Assembly (NCBI GenBank): GCA_011523705.1
Contig: WTGC01000004.1
Coordinates: 229,974-293,973, forward strand
Source of the DNA: Chloroflexota bacterium
GTDB lineage: Bacteria; Chloroflexota; Anaerolineae; Aggregatilineales; Phototrophicaceae
Reading direction: 5' to 3'
DNA: 64,000 bases
Below are positions 1 through 10,033 of this stretch, piece by piece (positions within the stretch are counted from its first letter, which is position 1; each line of letters opens with the position of its first letter). Under the pieces are notes generated by a model. That model worked only from the letters and a program-made list of their open reading frames with translations, was not told the origin of the DNA and did no database searches. The position numbers and the translations under genes are program-made.

Positions 1-1157
1 CGATAATCGCTGGCGCCCCAGTGTATGCCGTCGGTGATGAATGCCAGCGCATTCAGGGGCTGCGAGAGCGAGGCGATAATCCAGGCGGCATGAAAGACGG
101 AGACGGCGGCGGCCGGCACGAAGGCAGAAAGCACGATCGGCGTCGCCGCCAACAGCAGGACCAGCATGGCGAATCCGGCCGCCAAGCTCCAGAGCGTCGT
201 CGATATCGCCACGCGTCTGGCGTATTCTCGGCGGCCTGCGCCAATGAAATAACCGACCAGACTCTGAGCTGTTGTGGCGAGCGCCTCCGTGACCAGAGCC
301 GTAAAAAACCAGACTTGTCGGATCACCTGATGAGCCGCGCCGGCCTCGGCGCCCATCTGGGTCGCGACGCGCGTGGCGAAGAGCACGAATATCGTCAGCG
401 ATGCCGAGCGAATGAAGAGATCCCCGCCGACGCGAAGCAACTTGAATCCATCGCGCCAGCTTACATGGCGGCTCAATCCAATCCGCCGTTTCAACTCGCG
501 CAACATCCAGATAGCGCCTAGCCATTGACTGGCTGAGCTCGCCAAGCCAGCGCCGGCGACGCCCAGCGCCGGAACCGCGCCCCAGCCAAATATGAAGAGA
601 TAATCCAGAACGATATTCGCCAGATTGATGACCAACGCAATCCAGAGCGGCGTAATCATGTCTTGTACGCCGCGCAGCGCGCCGAAGCCAACAATAACGA
701 CGATGACGGCCGGCGCGCCCAGCGCCCGCAGCCGGATATACTCAGTCGCCAGGTCATGCACAGCGCCGTCGGCCCCCAGGGCGCTTGCCATGACAGGCGC
801 TCCCGCATAAAGCAAGCCGCCAAGCACCAGGCTAATAGCGATGCCGATCAAAAGCGCCAGGCTGACTGCACGTCTGGCGCCCTCCATATCGCCGCGGCCG
901 AATGTCTGCGCCACCTCGGTCTGCGTTGCAATAGCAAGAAAGTTGAAGATCCAAAACACGGACGACAAGGCGCCGGCGCCGACGCCGAGGGCCGACAGCG
1001 GCGCCGCGCCAAGCCGCGCGACCAAGCCGGTATCGACCAGCCCGGTCAACGGCTCGGCAATTAGCGAAAGAAGAATCGGCAGCGAGAGGCAAACGATTGT
1101 TCGATTGGGACGAATCAAGTAGGGATGGCGCTCGGATTTAAGTTTCGCTTCATTCAT
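1..1157 (-). CDS. MATE family efflux transporter, C-terminus truncated by window edge
   Basis: Own reverse-strand translation from ATG at 1157: MNEAKLKSERHPYLIRPNRTIVCLSLPILLSLIAEPLTGLVDTGLVARLGAAPLSALGVG..., typical MATE N-terminus. Absent from the ORF track because it has no stop inside the window. Confidence 0.85.
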   Translation of the reverse strand, partial: MNEAKLKSERHPYLIRPNRTIVCLSLPILLSLIAEPLTGLVDTGLVARLGAAPLSALGVGAGALSSVFWIFNFLAIATQTEVAQTFGRGDMEGARRAVSLALLIGIAISLVLGGLLYAGAPVMASALGADGAVHDLATEYIRLRALGAPAVIVVIVGFGALRGVQDMITPLWIALVINLANIVLDYLFIFGWGAVPALGVAGAGLASSASQWLGAIWMLRELKRRIGLSRHVSWRDGFKLLRVGGDLFIRSASLTIFVLFATRVATQMGAEAGAAHQVIRQVWFFTALVTEALATTAQSLVGYFIGAGRREYARRVAISTTLWSLAAGFAMLVLLLAATPIVLSAFVPAAAVSVFHAAWIIASLSQPLNALAFITDGIHWGASDY

Positions 1158-1243
1158 TTATGGCATTCAAGTCCGCGTGCCGGGCCGGCTTTGACCATGA
1201 GCCGAATTGGCAAAGGATTCTCTTGATTGACCAGCAGAGATGT

Positions 1244-2167
1244 TCAACCGTCCAGAAGCGCGCCGGCGAAGTCATGGTATCCGTTGACGAAATCGGCAAC
1301 GCGCAATCGTCTCTTGCCAGGCACCTGCAGTGAAGTCGGATAATAGAGACCGTCTCCGGTTCCAATCGCGATCTTTCCATTCTTTTCAATCACACGTCCG
1401 GCTTCTGCGCGGCCAGCGCCGTGATTGCCCGCCAGAATTCGCAGCTGCGCGCCGGCCCAGCCGGTGTAGGCGCCTGGCCAGGGCGTGTGTGCGCGCACTT
1501 TGCGCTCGATCGCCTGGGCTGAGCTAGTCCAGTCTATTCTGCCCTCTTCTTTCTTGATCCGCGGCGCGTAAGTCGCCAGCGAATCATCTTGTTCGTGCGG
1601 TTCAATCTCGCCATTCAAGTAACGCGGCAGCGTCTCGACCAGCAGCTCGGCGCCGAGCTGGGACAATTTGTCGTGCAGGCTCTGGCCGGTTTCATCTGGC
1701 GCCAGCGGCAGCGCGCGCTTCGCCAGCAGCGGACCGGTGTCCAGCCCGGCATCCAGGAGCATGATGGTCGCGCCGCTTTCGCGATCGCCCGCCTTGATTG
1801 CCGCTTGAATCGGCGCCGCGCCCCGCCAGCGAGGCAGCAGCGAAGCATGTACATTGACCGTGCCAAATCGAGGCAAGTCCAAAAGCGGCTGCGGAAGAAT
1901 CTGCCCATAGGCGACGACCACATGCAGATCCGCGTCCCAGGCTCGCAGCGTCTCGATTGCCGCCTCCTCGCGGATGCGTTCTGGCTGCATCAGCGTAAGG
2001 CCGGCTTCGCGCGCGAGCACTTTTACGGGGGACTCGCGCAGGCGCTTGCGGCGGCCCGCCCGTCGATCAGGCTGCGTGACCACGCCGACGACTCGATGCG
2101 ACTCCATCAAAGCGATCAGGCTTGGCAGGGCGAAGGCCGGCGTACCCATGAAGACTATCTTTGCCAT
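1244..2167 (-). CDS. fmt: methionyl-tRNA formyltransferase
   Basis: 307 aa; MAKIVFMGTPAFALPSL..., NVHASLLPRWRGAAPIQAAI signature. Confidence 0.97.
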   Translation of the reverse strand: MAKIVFMGTPAFALPSLIALMESHRVVGVVTQPDRRAGRRKRLRESPVKVLAREAGLTLMQPERIREEAAIETLRAWDADLHVVVAYGQILPQPLLDLPRFGTVNVHASLLPRWRGAAPIQAAIKAGDRESGATIMLLDAGLDTGPLLAKRALPLAPDETGQSLHDKLSQLGAELLVETLPRYLNGEIEPHEQDDSLATYAPRIKKEEGRIDWTSSAQAIERKVRAHTPWPGAYTGWAGAQLRILAGNHGAGRAEAGRVIEKNGKIAIGTGDGLYYPTSLQVPGKRRLRVADFVNGYHDFAGALLDG

Positions 2168-2232
2168 AGCGCCTCACATGGCGGAATGGTAGTATCGAGC
2201 AGTTATTCTATGGGACAATCCGGTCGCAGTCT

Positions 2233-3942
2233 ATGTTGCAAAAGGAATGGGTACTGGCGCAGCGGGCGCCGGCCGAGCACCTTGAACGCTATCATGAATG
2301 CAGCCCTATCCTCGCGCAGTTGCTCTTCAACCGCGGCTTTGAAGATCCACATGCCGCGCAGGAATTTGTGAACGGAAAAGCCCTGAGCGAAGACCCTTTT
2401 GAACTGAAAGACGTGGACGCCGCGGTAACCCGGATTAACGACGCCGTTGCCGAGCGAGAGCCGATTGCCGTTTATGGCGATTTTGACGCCGACGGCATCT
2501 GCGCGACCGCGCTAATGACGCAGACGCTGAGGGCGCTGGGCGGCGATGTCACGCCATATATACCGGACCGCGCCGACGAAGGCTACGGGCTGAACGCGCC
2601 CGCGCTGGAGAAGCTGGCGCGGCGCGGCATCAAGCTGCTTGTCACCGTCGACTGCGGCATACGGTCTGTCGCGGAAGTCGCCGCCGGCATACGCGCGGGC
2701 TTGGATATCATCGTCACCGATCACCACTCCATTGGTCCTGATTTGCCGGCGGCTCTGGCGGTGATCAACCCGCGGCAAGAAGATTGCGCCGGCGAAGCGC
2801 GTCTGGCCGGCGTGGGCGTCGCCTTTATGCTCGCGAAAGCGCTGCTGCTTCACCGCTGGGGGACCAAAAGGGACCATTACCCCGCCGATTTTCGATTATC
2901 GGACCTGCTGGATCTGGTCGCTCTCGGCACGGTCGCTGATGTGGTTCCGCTCAATGTCGGCTTGAATCGGCGGCTGGTGAAACACGGATTAGCCACGATC
3001 AACGAAGTGCGGCGTCCGGGAATCGCCGCGCTGGCGCAGGTGGCGGGATTGAAGCCAGGCAGCATTCGAGCCAGCGATATCGGCTTCGGCTTGGGACCGC
3101 GCATCAACGCGGCGGGCCGCCTGCATACCGCGATGGCGGCCTACGACTTGCTCTGCTCGGCATCATTCGAAGATGCGATGCCGCGCGCCCAGGTTTTGCA
3201 GTCGCTGAATGCGCAGCGGCAACAATTGACGCGCCGCGCCCAAGCCGTCATCAGCGAGCAAGTCGGCGAGGTACCAGACCTGCCCTTAATCTTCGCCGGC
3301 GATGAAGACATTCAGCCAGGCATCGTCGGGCTGGTCGCTGGCAGGCTCGCCGAAGCATTCTATCGGCCAGCCGTGATTCTCGAGATCGGCGAAGACGAGA
3401 GCCGCGCCTCCTGCCGCAGCATCCCCGAATTCAACATTACGAGCGCCTTGGACGAATGCGCCGACCTGCTCGTGCGGCACGGCGGGCACGCCATGGCGGC
3501 TGGCTTCACCGTGAGGAACAGCAATATAGAGGCATTAAGAAGTGCGCTGGAGCAAAAGGCGGAAGCCGCTCTGCGCGGGCGAGCGTTGGCGCCAAAACTG
3601 CAAATTGACAGCGAAGTCCAGCTTGAAGATTTGAACGAGATTCTCCTGCATGAGCTCGATTTGCTTGAGCCGACCGGTCACGAAAACGGGAAGGCGGCCT
3701 TCCTGACGCGAGAGCTCGGTGTACTGCACTGTCGGCGCGTTGGCGAGGACGGGCGCCATCTCAAGCTTCGCGTCGCGAATCACAAAGGCGGGCAAGCTGA
3801 CGCGATTGGATTCGGCTTGGGCGAATGGGCGAGACGAATGCCGCGCAGAATTGATGCCGTTTATCATGCCGAAATCAACGCATGGGGCGGAAGGCGCAAT
3901 CTGCAGCTTCAATTGCTGGATATTTGCCCCGCCGCCGTCTAG
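2233..3942 (+). CDS. recJ: single-stranded-DNA-specific exonuclease RecJ
   Basis: 569 aa; DHH phosphoesterase motifs GDFDADGICATA, VTVDCG, VTDHH. Confidence 0.96.
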   Translation: MLQKEWVLAQRAPAEHLERYHECSPILAQLLFNRGFEDPHAAQEFVNGKALSEDPFELKDVDAAVTRINDAVAEREPIAVYGDFDADGICATALMTQTLRALGGDVTPYIPDRADEGYGLNAPALEKLARRGIKLLVTVDCGIRSVAEVAAGIRAGLDIIVTDHHSIGPDLPAALAVINPRQEDCAGEARLAGVGVAFMLAKALLLHRWGTKRDHYPADFRLSDLLDLVALGTVADVVPLNVGLNRRLVKHGLATINEVRRPGIAALAQVAGLKPGSIRASDIGFGLGPRINAAGRLHTAMAAYDLLCSASFEDAMPRAQVLQSLNAQRQQLTRRAQAVISEQVGEVPDLPLIFAGDEDIQPGIVGLVAGRLAEAFYRPAVILEIGEDESRASCRSIPEFNITSALDECADLLVRHGGHAMAAGFTVRNSNIEALRSALEQKAEAALRGRALAPKLQIDSEVQLEDLNEILLHELDLLEPTGHENGKAAFLTRELGVLHCRRVGEDGRHLKLRVANHKGGQADAIGFGLGEWARRMPRRIDAVYHAEINAWGGRRNLQLQLLDICPAAV

Positions 3943-4018
3943 CGCGACCGTGTTTCAGCTTGACCCGCGCGCGCCAGCGGCGTATATTGGGCGAGTTTGA
4001 AGGCTTTAGGGGGAAACG

Positions 4019-5095
4019 TTGCCGAGGACAAACCAGCGAGAAGCGGGCGAATTGAAATTCTCATACGGCGGCCAAGCCGTCATTGAGGGCGTGATGATGC
4101 GAGGGGCGCACTCGATGGCGGTCGCTGTGCGAAATCCCAAAGGCGAAATCGTCATCCATGAGCAGCCGTTGAGCGCGCGCCTCTACCGCGGGCGCATCGC
4201 CAAGACTCCTTTTCTTCGCGGACTCATTGGCTTGTGGGACGCCTTGGGGCTCGGCATCCGCGCCTTGATGTGGTCAGCCGATGTCGCTCTTGATGAAGAA
4301 GAAGACATCAGCTTCAACGGTCCGATCGGCTGGGCGACGATCGCCGTCTCAATGTTGATCGGCGTCGGCATATTTTTCCTGCTGCCTACCGCCGCCGCGA
4401 CCGGCATCGGCAACTTGCTGGGTTTGAGCACCGTGGCGCATGAAGTTGTCGTTGACGCCGAAGGCAATGAAATCGCTGTCGAACCCCAAAGGAGCAACTT
4501 CCTCGCGTACGAGGCGCTGCCAATCGGTCTGGATGCCTTTCTCATCAACTTGATTGAAGGCGTCGTGCAGCTGTCGATCCTTGTGGTTTACATTTGGTTC
4601 GTCGGTCGGACAAATGATGGCCGGCGGATCTTTGCTTATCACGGCGCCGAACACAAGACGATCAACGCTTACGAAGCCGGCGACGATCTGCTGCCGGCAG
4701 TCGTCAGCCGCCACCCCATTGAACATCCGCGCTGCGGCACCGCCTTCCTGCTGACGGTCGTCTTCGTCAGCGTGATGCTCTTCTCGCTGATTGGGCGCCC
4801 GCCCTTCGCGCTTTTGATACTCTCACGCGTGCTCTTCATCCCCGTAATCGCCGGCGTCGCCTACGAGTTTCTGAAATACACCGCGTCCAACCTCGACAAA
4901 GCCTGGATTCGCGTCATGATTCAGCCCAATCTGGCTCTGCAGCATTTGACAACCAACGAGCCCAGCCTCGACATGATTGAAGTGGCAATCGTTTCCTTCA
5001 AGCGGGTTCTGCTTTCCGAGGGGATCTTGCGCGAAGAGGAAGCGGAGATTTCTGTTCCGCATCCGGACGAGGCGCCGTCCCAGGAAAATGCATAA
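4019..5095 (+). CDS. DUF1385 family (YqhQ-like) membrane protein
   Basis: 358 aa; YGGQAVIEGVMMRGAHSMAVAVRNPKGEI and YHGAEHKTINAYEAG...HPRCGTAFLL are characteristic of DUF1385; TTG start. Confidence 0.9.
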   Translation: MPRTNQREAGELKFSYGGQAVIEGVMMRGAHSMAVAVRNPKGEIVIHEQPLSARLYRGRIAKTPFLRGLIGLWDALGLGIRALMWSADVALDEEEDISFNGPIGWATIAVSMLIGVGIFFLLPTAAATGIGNLLGLSTVAHEVVVDAEGNEIAVEPQRSNFLAYEALPIGLDAFLINLIEGVVQLSILVVYIWFVGRTNDGRRIFAYHGAEHKTINAYEAGDDLLPAVVSRHPIEHPRCGTAFLLTVVFVSVMLFSLIGRPPFALLILSRVLFIPVIAGVAYEFLKYTASNLDKAWIRVMIQPNLALQHLTTNEPSLDMIEVAIVSFKRVLLSEGILREEEAEISVPHPDEAPSQENA

Positions 5096-6443
5096 GCTAT
5101 CCCCTGTCGGTCGAGCAGCCAAGCTGCTGTTGGTCTTCGCTACCGTTGGCTTTTCGCTTGCGCTGTACCTTCGCATCACTGAAATACAGCGTGACGCTAA
5201 CGTCAACATGGGATCGATGGATCAATTCGCTTATATGGTTTTCGCCAAGAAAGCCTACGAGTCTGGATACTCGTATACGGGCGGTCGCGCCCGCATGCCA
5301 TTGTTCCCCTGGATTCAGGCTCTGTTTTATTCGCCGGAAATGAGCGACGAGGCCTTCTTCGAACAGGGAAAACAGATCAACGTTCTGATTTCAGTCGCCG
5401 GCATCGCTGCAATCGGCGCCGCATTCGTCTCAAAATTTTCCAAATTGTACGCCTCCTATGCCATCGCGTTAATCGCCTTCCTGTGCTTCGCCATTAAGGC
5501 GCCGTGGTTTCAAGCGGAGATTCTCTTTTATGTTCTTTTCGCCTTTGCCTTTATGCTTGCCGTCGAATCCATCCGCTGGCCCAAGTGGTACAAATCTATC
5601 GGCGTGGGACTACTCTTTGCACTGGCGCACTTTACCAAAGCCAGCGGACTGCTGGGAATTGCGATGTACGCCGGCAGTTTCTCTGTTCCCCTCTTGGCGG
5701 AGATCTACAGGCGCCGCCCGAACCGGCAGGGACTGACCCGCATCATCTTGCTCGCCATTGCGCCGCTGGTTATCTTCGCCGCCGCGCTATTTCCCTATTT
5801 CAACGAAAGCAAACACCGTTACGGACATTATCTGTACAATGTCAGCACGACCTTCTATATGTGGTACGACTATTGGGCAGAAGCGAAGGAGGGTACAAAG
5901 GCGGCCGGCGATCGCGAGGGCTGGCCCGACATGCCTGACGAAGAAATACCGAGCTTGACCAAATACCTCGCAGAGCACACATCGGCACAGATTGCGCAGC
6001 GATTTGTTAAGGGCGCGGCGCAAATGTACAAAAACGCCTGCGGCAGCGCCGACGGTCCGAGCCAATTCGGTTTATGTGTCCACGTCGGCATAGGCCTATT
6101 GATCATCTTGAGCTGTGTATACGGCAAATTGGTGGATGCCCGCCACCGACCAACTTTGAAAGACGCGCAGATTTTCGTGTTCGTCGCATCGCTCTTGTCG
6201 GTGTACAGCGTTTCGTTTATGTGGTTTGCCTCGATTAGCTCCGGGCCGCGTTTCATGCTGATGCTTTTGATACCGCTGTTGTGGTCGGTTGGATTGGCGC
6301 TGGAGGCGGCGCCCGCTTCCAGCACAAGCGGGTTAAAGGCAAGCCATTACCGGGCAGTCATCGCAGTGATGCTGGTTATTCTGCTTTCCCAACTATACCA
6401 CCTCGTTGTAGAACGCGCGGCTCAGCTCTTTGGCGGCTTCTAG
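5088..6443 (+). CDS. polytopic membrane protein, glycosyltransferase-39-like
   Basis: Start chosen at ATG 5088 (MHKLSPVGRAAK), overlapping the DUF1385 stop; many hydrophobic segments. Confidence 0.7.
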   Translation: MHKLSPVGRAAKLLLVFATVGFSLALYLRITEIQRDANVNMGSMDQFAYMVFAKKAYESGYSYTGGRARMPLFPWIQALFYSPEMSDEAFFEQGKQINVLISVAGIAAIGAAFVSKFSKLYASYAIALIAFLCFAIKAPWFQAEILFYVLFAFAFMLAVESIRWPKWYKSIGVGLLFALAHFTKASGLLGIAMYAGSFSVPLLAEIYRRRPNRQGLTRIILLAIAPLVIFAAALFPYFNESKHRYGHYLYNVSTTFYMWYDYWAEAKEGTKAAGDREGWPDMPDEEIPSLTKYLAEHTSAQIAQRFVKGAAQMYKNACGSADGPSQFGLCVHVGIGLLIILSCVYGKLVDARHRPTLKDAQIFVFVASLLSVYSVSFMWFASISSGPRFMLMLLIPLLWSVGLALEAAPASSTSGLKASHYRAVIAVMLVILLSQLYHLVVERAAQLFGGF

Positions 6444-6449
6444 TTGAAG

Positions 6450-7241
6450 TCAACGCGCGTAACCCAATCGCTGCATCGCTTCCCCTGCCTCTCGCGCGAA
6501 GAAGTCGCGGTCGTGTTTGTCAAACAGCTTCCGCCAGTCGCCACTTTTGCCCAGGCGCGCTTGTTCGGAATAGGCGCCCCGCCGGCGCCTGAATCCCAAT
6601 CTTCCCAAGACATTGTCAAGCATGGGTTCGCTGTTCTGTGGACCGGGGATGGCGAGGGGCCGCAAGCAGTCGTTGAGGCTGATTTGAAGGAAGGCGGACA
6701 GCTTCCGCAGGGTCGATTCAAATTCGGTCTCGAGCTCGCTATAAGAGACGGCCAGCAAGCTGTCCCTTTGCAGCCAGGAATCAACGTGCCGCGCCCAAAA
6801 GGCGGGGCGGCTCAAAGCCGATTCTTCGCCGTCTGTCGTCGCTTCACTGCGCAAAAATTGCGCGAATGTCTGGTTGCGCACGGTCTCGCTGAACGACTGC
6901 ATATAATAATAGAGCGAAACCATAACATCACGACCATCCCGGTGCACGTAAATCGTCGGCGAATGCTGTAATACAGCGCGTACGAATAGGCGCTCGTCCA
7001 AACCTTTCCAGGAATCGGCGGAGGGCAGATCGTGTAAGTTAATCAGAACGCGCCCGTCCATATTGAGCAGTTGCCGGCGAAACTTGGCCAAGGGAATTGC
7101 GGCGTCGTGTTCCGCTTCCATCTGCTCCAGAGACATGTACGAATCGTTGATGTCCGGGCTGTTGTTCCGCAGCGCGTCAATCGTCCACTGCATGCCGGAT
7201 CGGCGATGGCTGGCGACCACAATCGTATTGGCGAAAAACAC
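6450..7241 (-). CDS. sulfotransferase domain protein
   Basis: 263 aa; PAPS-binding-like SHRRSGMQWTIDALRNN and 3'-phosphate motif YVHRDGRDVMVSLYYYM. Confidence 0.85.
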   Translation of the reverse strand: MFFANTIVVASHRRSGMQWTIDALRNNSPDINDSYMSLEQMEAEHDAAIPLAKFRRQLLNMDGRVLINLHDLPSADSWKGLDERLFVRAVLQHSPTIYVHRDGRDVMVSLYYYMQSFSETVRNQTFAQFLRSEATTDGEESALSRPAFWARHVDSWLQRDSLLAVSYSELETEFESTLRKLSAFLQISLNDCLRPLAIPGPQNSEPMLDNVLGRLGFRRRRGAYSEQARLGKSGDWRKLFDKHDRDFFAREAGEAMQRLGYAR

Positions 7242-9845
7242 CTATGCCTCCGCCACCATCCGCTTGAGTTCGTACAATTTTGTCAATGCTTCCAAGGGGC
7301 TAAGCCCATCCACCTCCATTGAGCGCAAGGCGCCCAGCACCGGATTTTCCGGCGTATCGAAGAAACTGAGCTGCTGATGCTGCGGCGCTGGTTTAAGGAG
7401 CGAGAAATCGCTGCCGCCCTCCTCCAACTGAAATAGCAGTTCCTTGGCCCGGTCCACCACCGAGCGCGGCATGCCGGCCAGCTGCGCCACATGGACGCCA
7501 TAACTTTGGTCGGCGCCGCCCGGCAACAGACGATGCAGGAAGACGACTTCATCGCCTTGTTCCGCGACGGCCACATTGAAGTTGGCGCTGCGCGGCAGGA
7601 TATTGGGCAATTCGGTCAGCTCGTGATAATGAGTCGCAAACAGCGTCCGGCAATTGAGCCGCGGGTTGTTGTGGATAAACTCAATGACGGAACGCGCTAT
7701 CGCCAAGCCGTCGTAGGTGGAGGTGCCACGGCCGATCTCATCCAAAATGAGCAGGCTGCGCGGGCTGCTGCCGGAGAGCAAGCGAGCGGTTTCGACCATT
7801 TCTACCATGAAGGTGCTCTGCCCGGCGTGGATTTCGTCCTGGGCGCCGATTCGCGCAAATATGCGATCGACCAATCCGATGGTCGCCGAGTCCGCCGGTA
7901 CAAAGCTGCCAATCTGGGCCATTAGCGTGATGATCGCCACTTGCCGAATATAGGTGGATTTGCCCGACATGTTGGGTCCAGTGATGATATGAATCCGCGA
8001 TGTCAAATCGAGATGGCTGTCATTCGGCACATATCGGGTCGAGCTCTCGAGCAGTTTCTCCACCACGGGATGACGGCCCGCCTGAATATCGAGCACGGTA
8101 TCTTCGGTCAATTGCGGACGCGTGTAGCCCTCCCGCACCGCCACCGTCGCCAGTGACAGGAAGGCATCCAGATGGGCGACGGCGCGCGCGGTCCTTTGCA
8201 AACTCTTCTGTTCCGCGCCAATCTGCCGACAGATATCGGCGAAAAGTTCACGCTCGGTCGCCAGGATCTCTTCCTCGGCGTTAAGCACGCGCGATTCATA
8301 ATCTTTCAATTCTGGCGTGATGTATCGTTCGGCATTCACCAGCGTCTGTTTGCGCAAATAATCATCAGGCACTTTGTCGGCATGCGCATTCGTCACTTCT
8401 ATATAATAGCCGAAGACCTTGTTGTAACTCACTTTGATGCTGGCAATCCCGGTGCGGCGCCGTTCATGAGACTCCAGGTTGGCGATCCAATCGCGGGCGT
8501 CTTGCGACGACCTCATCATGTCGTCCAACTCCGTTGAGTAACCGGGGCGTATCGAGCCGATCGTATTCAAGGTCGCCGGCGGATCATCATTGATGGCGAT
8601 CCCAATCAAATTATAGACTTCCTCGCAGGGATCAAGATGTTCCACAATCGCGGCCAGGCTGCTCTGCTCGCCAATTAATTCGCGCAGCCGCGGCACAACA
8701 GCCAAGGCATGCTTCAAGCCGATCAAATCGCGAGGCCCGACTTTGCCCAGGGCAATGCGCTTTGTGAGCCGTTCGATATCGCCGACTCCCTTCAGCGCCT
8801 CCATCAGTTCCTCGCGCAGAATGTCGCCCGCCACCAATGCTTCGACCGCGTTCAACCGCGCGTTCAAGCGACCGATTTCAAGCAGCGGCTGGCTCAGCCA
8901 ATCGCGCAGCAGCCGCGCGCCCATGGGGGTCACGGTCCGGTCCAGAATGCCAAGCAAGCTGCCCTTGGTCTTACCCTGGCGGATCGTCGATACCAGCTCG
9001 AGGTTGCGCCGCGTGAATGGATCCAACACCATGAAAGCGTCGGTCGAATAGGAACGAATCGTCGTCAGCTGCTCGAGCGATTGCTTTTGAGACGCGCGCA
9101 AATACTGAAGTACGCCGCCGGCGGCCGAAACCGCGTCGCCGCTGTCTTTCAAGCCGAAGCCATCAAGCGTCCCAACTCGAAAGTGATCACAAAGGAGTTG
9201 CTCAGCGCCGGCGTATTCAAAGGTCCAATCCTGGGCCGCGCTCAGATGGATGCCTTCGGGCAGGGTGACTCCGCGCTCCACCCAGCTCTCCGGCAGAATG
9301 ACTTCGCGCGGTTCCAGCCGGGATAGCTCTTCAAAGACGCGAATGCCGACATCGGCGCCGCTGAATTGCGTCGCGCTGAACTCGCCGGTGGAAATGTCGG
9401 CGAAGGCAATGCCTGCTCGATGCCACTCGCCCGATTCGGCATCGCCGATCGGCAAGATGCCCATCAGATAATTGGCGCGGCCCTCTTCCAGCAATGCCGG
9501 CTCGACGACGGTGCCCGGCGTCATGACGCGCGTCACCTCGCGCTCAACGATGCCGCGGCCCGTCGGTTCCGTCACTTGATCGCAAACGGCGACATGAAAA
9601 CCCTTCTCGATCAATTTGGCGATATAGCCATCGACGGAATGAAAGGGCACGCCCGCCATCGGGATCTTCTCGCCGCCCTTGCGATGCGCGCGCGATGTCA
9701 GCGTAATATCCAGCTCGCGCGCGGCTATTTCCGCATCGTCGTCAAACATCTCGTAGAAGTCCCCCATGCGGAACATCAGGATACAATCGGGATATTGACT
9801 CTTGATTTCCAGATACTGCCGCCGCATGGGCGTTACACGAGCCAT
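7242..9845 (-). CDS. mutS: DNA mismatch repair protein MutS
   Basis: 867 aa; TGPNMSGKSTYIRQVA Walker A, DEIGRGTSTYDGLAIA, N-terminal MRRQYLEIKSQYPDCILMFRMGDFYEMF. Confidence 0.98.
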   Translation of the reverse strand: MARVTPMRRQYLEIKSQYPDCILMFRMGDFYEMFDDDAEIAARELDITLTSRAHRKGGEKIPMAGVPFHSVDGYIAKLIEKGFHVAVCDQVTEPTGRGIVEREVTRVMTPGTVVEPALLEEGRANYLMGILPIGDAESGEWHRAGIAFADISTGEFSATQFSGADVGIRVFEELSRLEPREVILPESWVERGVTLPEGIHLSAAQDWTFEYAGAEQLLCDHFRVGTLDGFGLKDSGDAVSAAGGVLQYLRASQKQSLEQLTTIRSYSTDAFMVLDPFTRRNLELVSTIRQGKTKGSLLGILDRTVTPMGARLLRDWLSQPLLEIGRLNARLNAVEALVAGDILREELMEALKGVGDIERLTKRIALGKVGPRDLIGLKHALAVVPRLRELIGEQSSLAAIVEHLDPCEEVYNLIGIAINDDPPATLNTIGSIRPGYSTELDDMMRSSQDARDWIANLESHERRRTGIASIKVSYNKVFGYYIEVTNAHADKVPDDYLRKQTLVNAERYITPELKDYESRVLNAEEEILATERELFADICRQIGAEQKSLQRTARAVAHLDAFLSLATVAVREGYTRPQLTEDTVLDIQAGRHPVVEKLLESSTRYVPNDSHLDLTSRIHIITGPNMSGKSTYIRQVAIITLMAQIGSFVPADSATIGLVDRIFARIGAQDEIHAGQSTFMVEMVETARLLSGSSPRSLLILDEIGRGTSTYDGLAIARSVIEFIHNNPRLNCRTLFATHYHELTELPNILPRSANFNVAVAEQGDEVVFLHRLLPGGADQSYGVHVAQLAGMPRSVVDRAKELLFQLEEGGSDFSLLKPAPQHQQLSFFDTPENPVLGALRSMEVDGLSPLEALTKLYELKRMVAEA

Positions 9846-10033
9846 CTCAAGACCCCGTCAGCGCTGTCAACGAGCTTACTTTTCAACGCATTCCATGCTA
9901 TTGTAGCAACGTCAATTATCACCTACAAGTTGGCGAGTTGCGCTTTGCGGTTCAGCGCGAAATTGTAACGTTTCGCAACCTGACCGCGCGCTTGCAGCGG
10001 ACCTGTAATACGCCGAAATCTGGAATAAGCACG

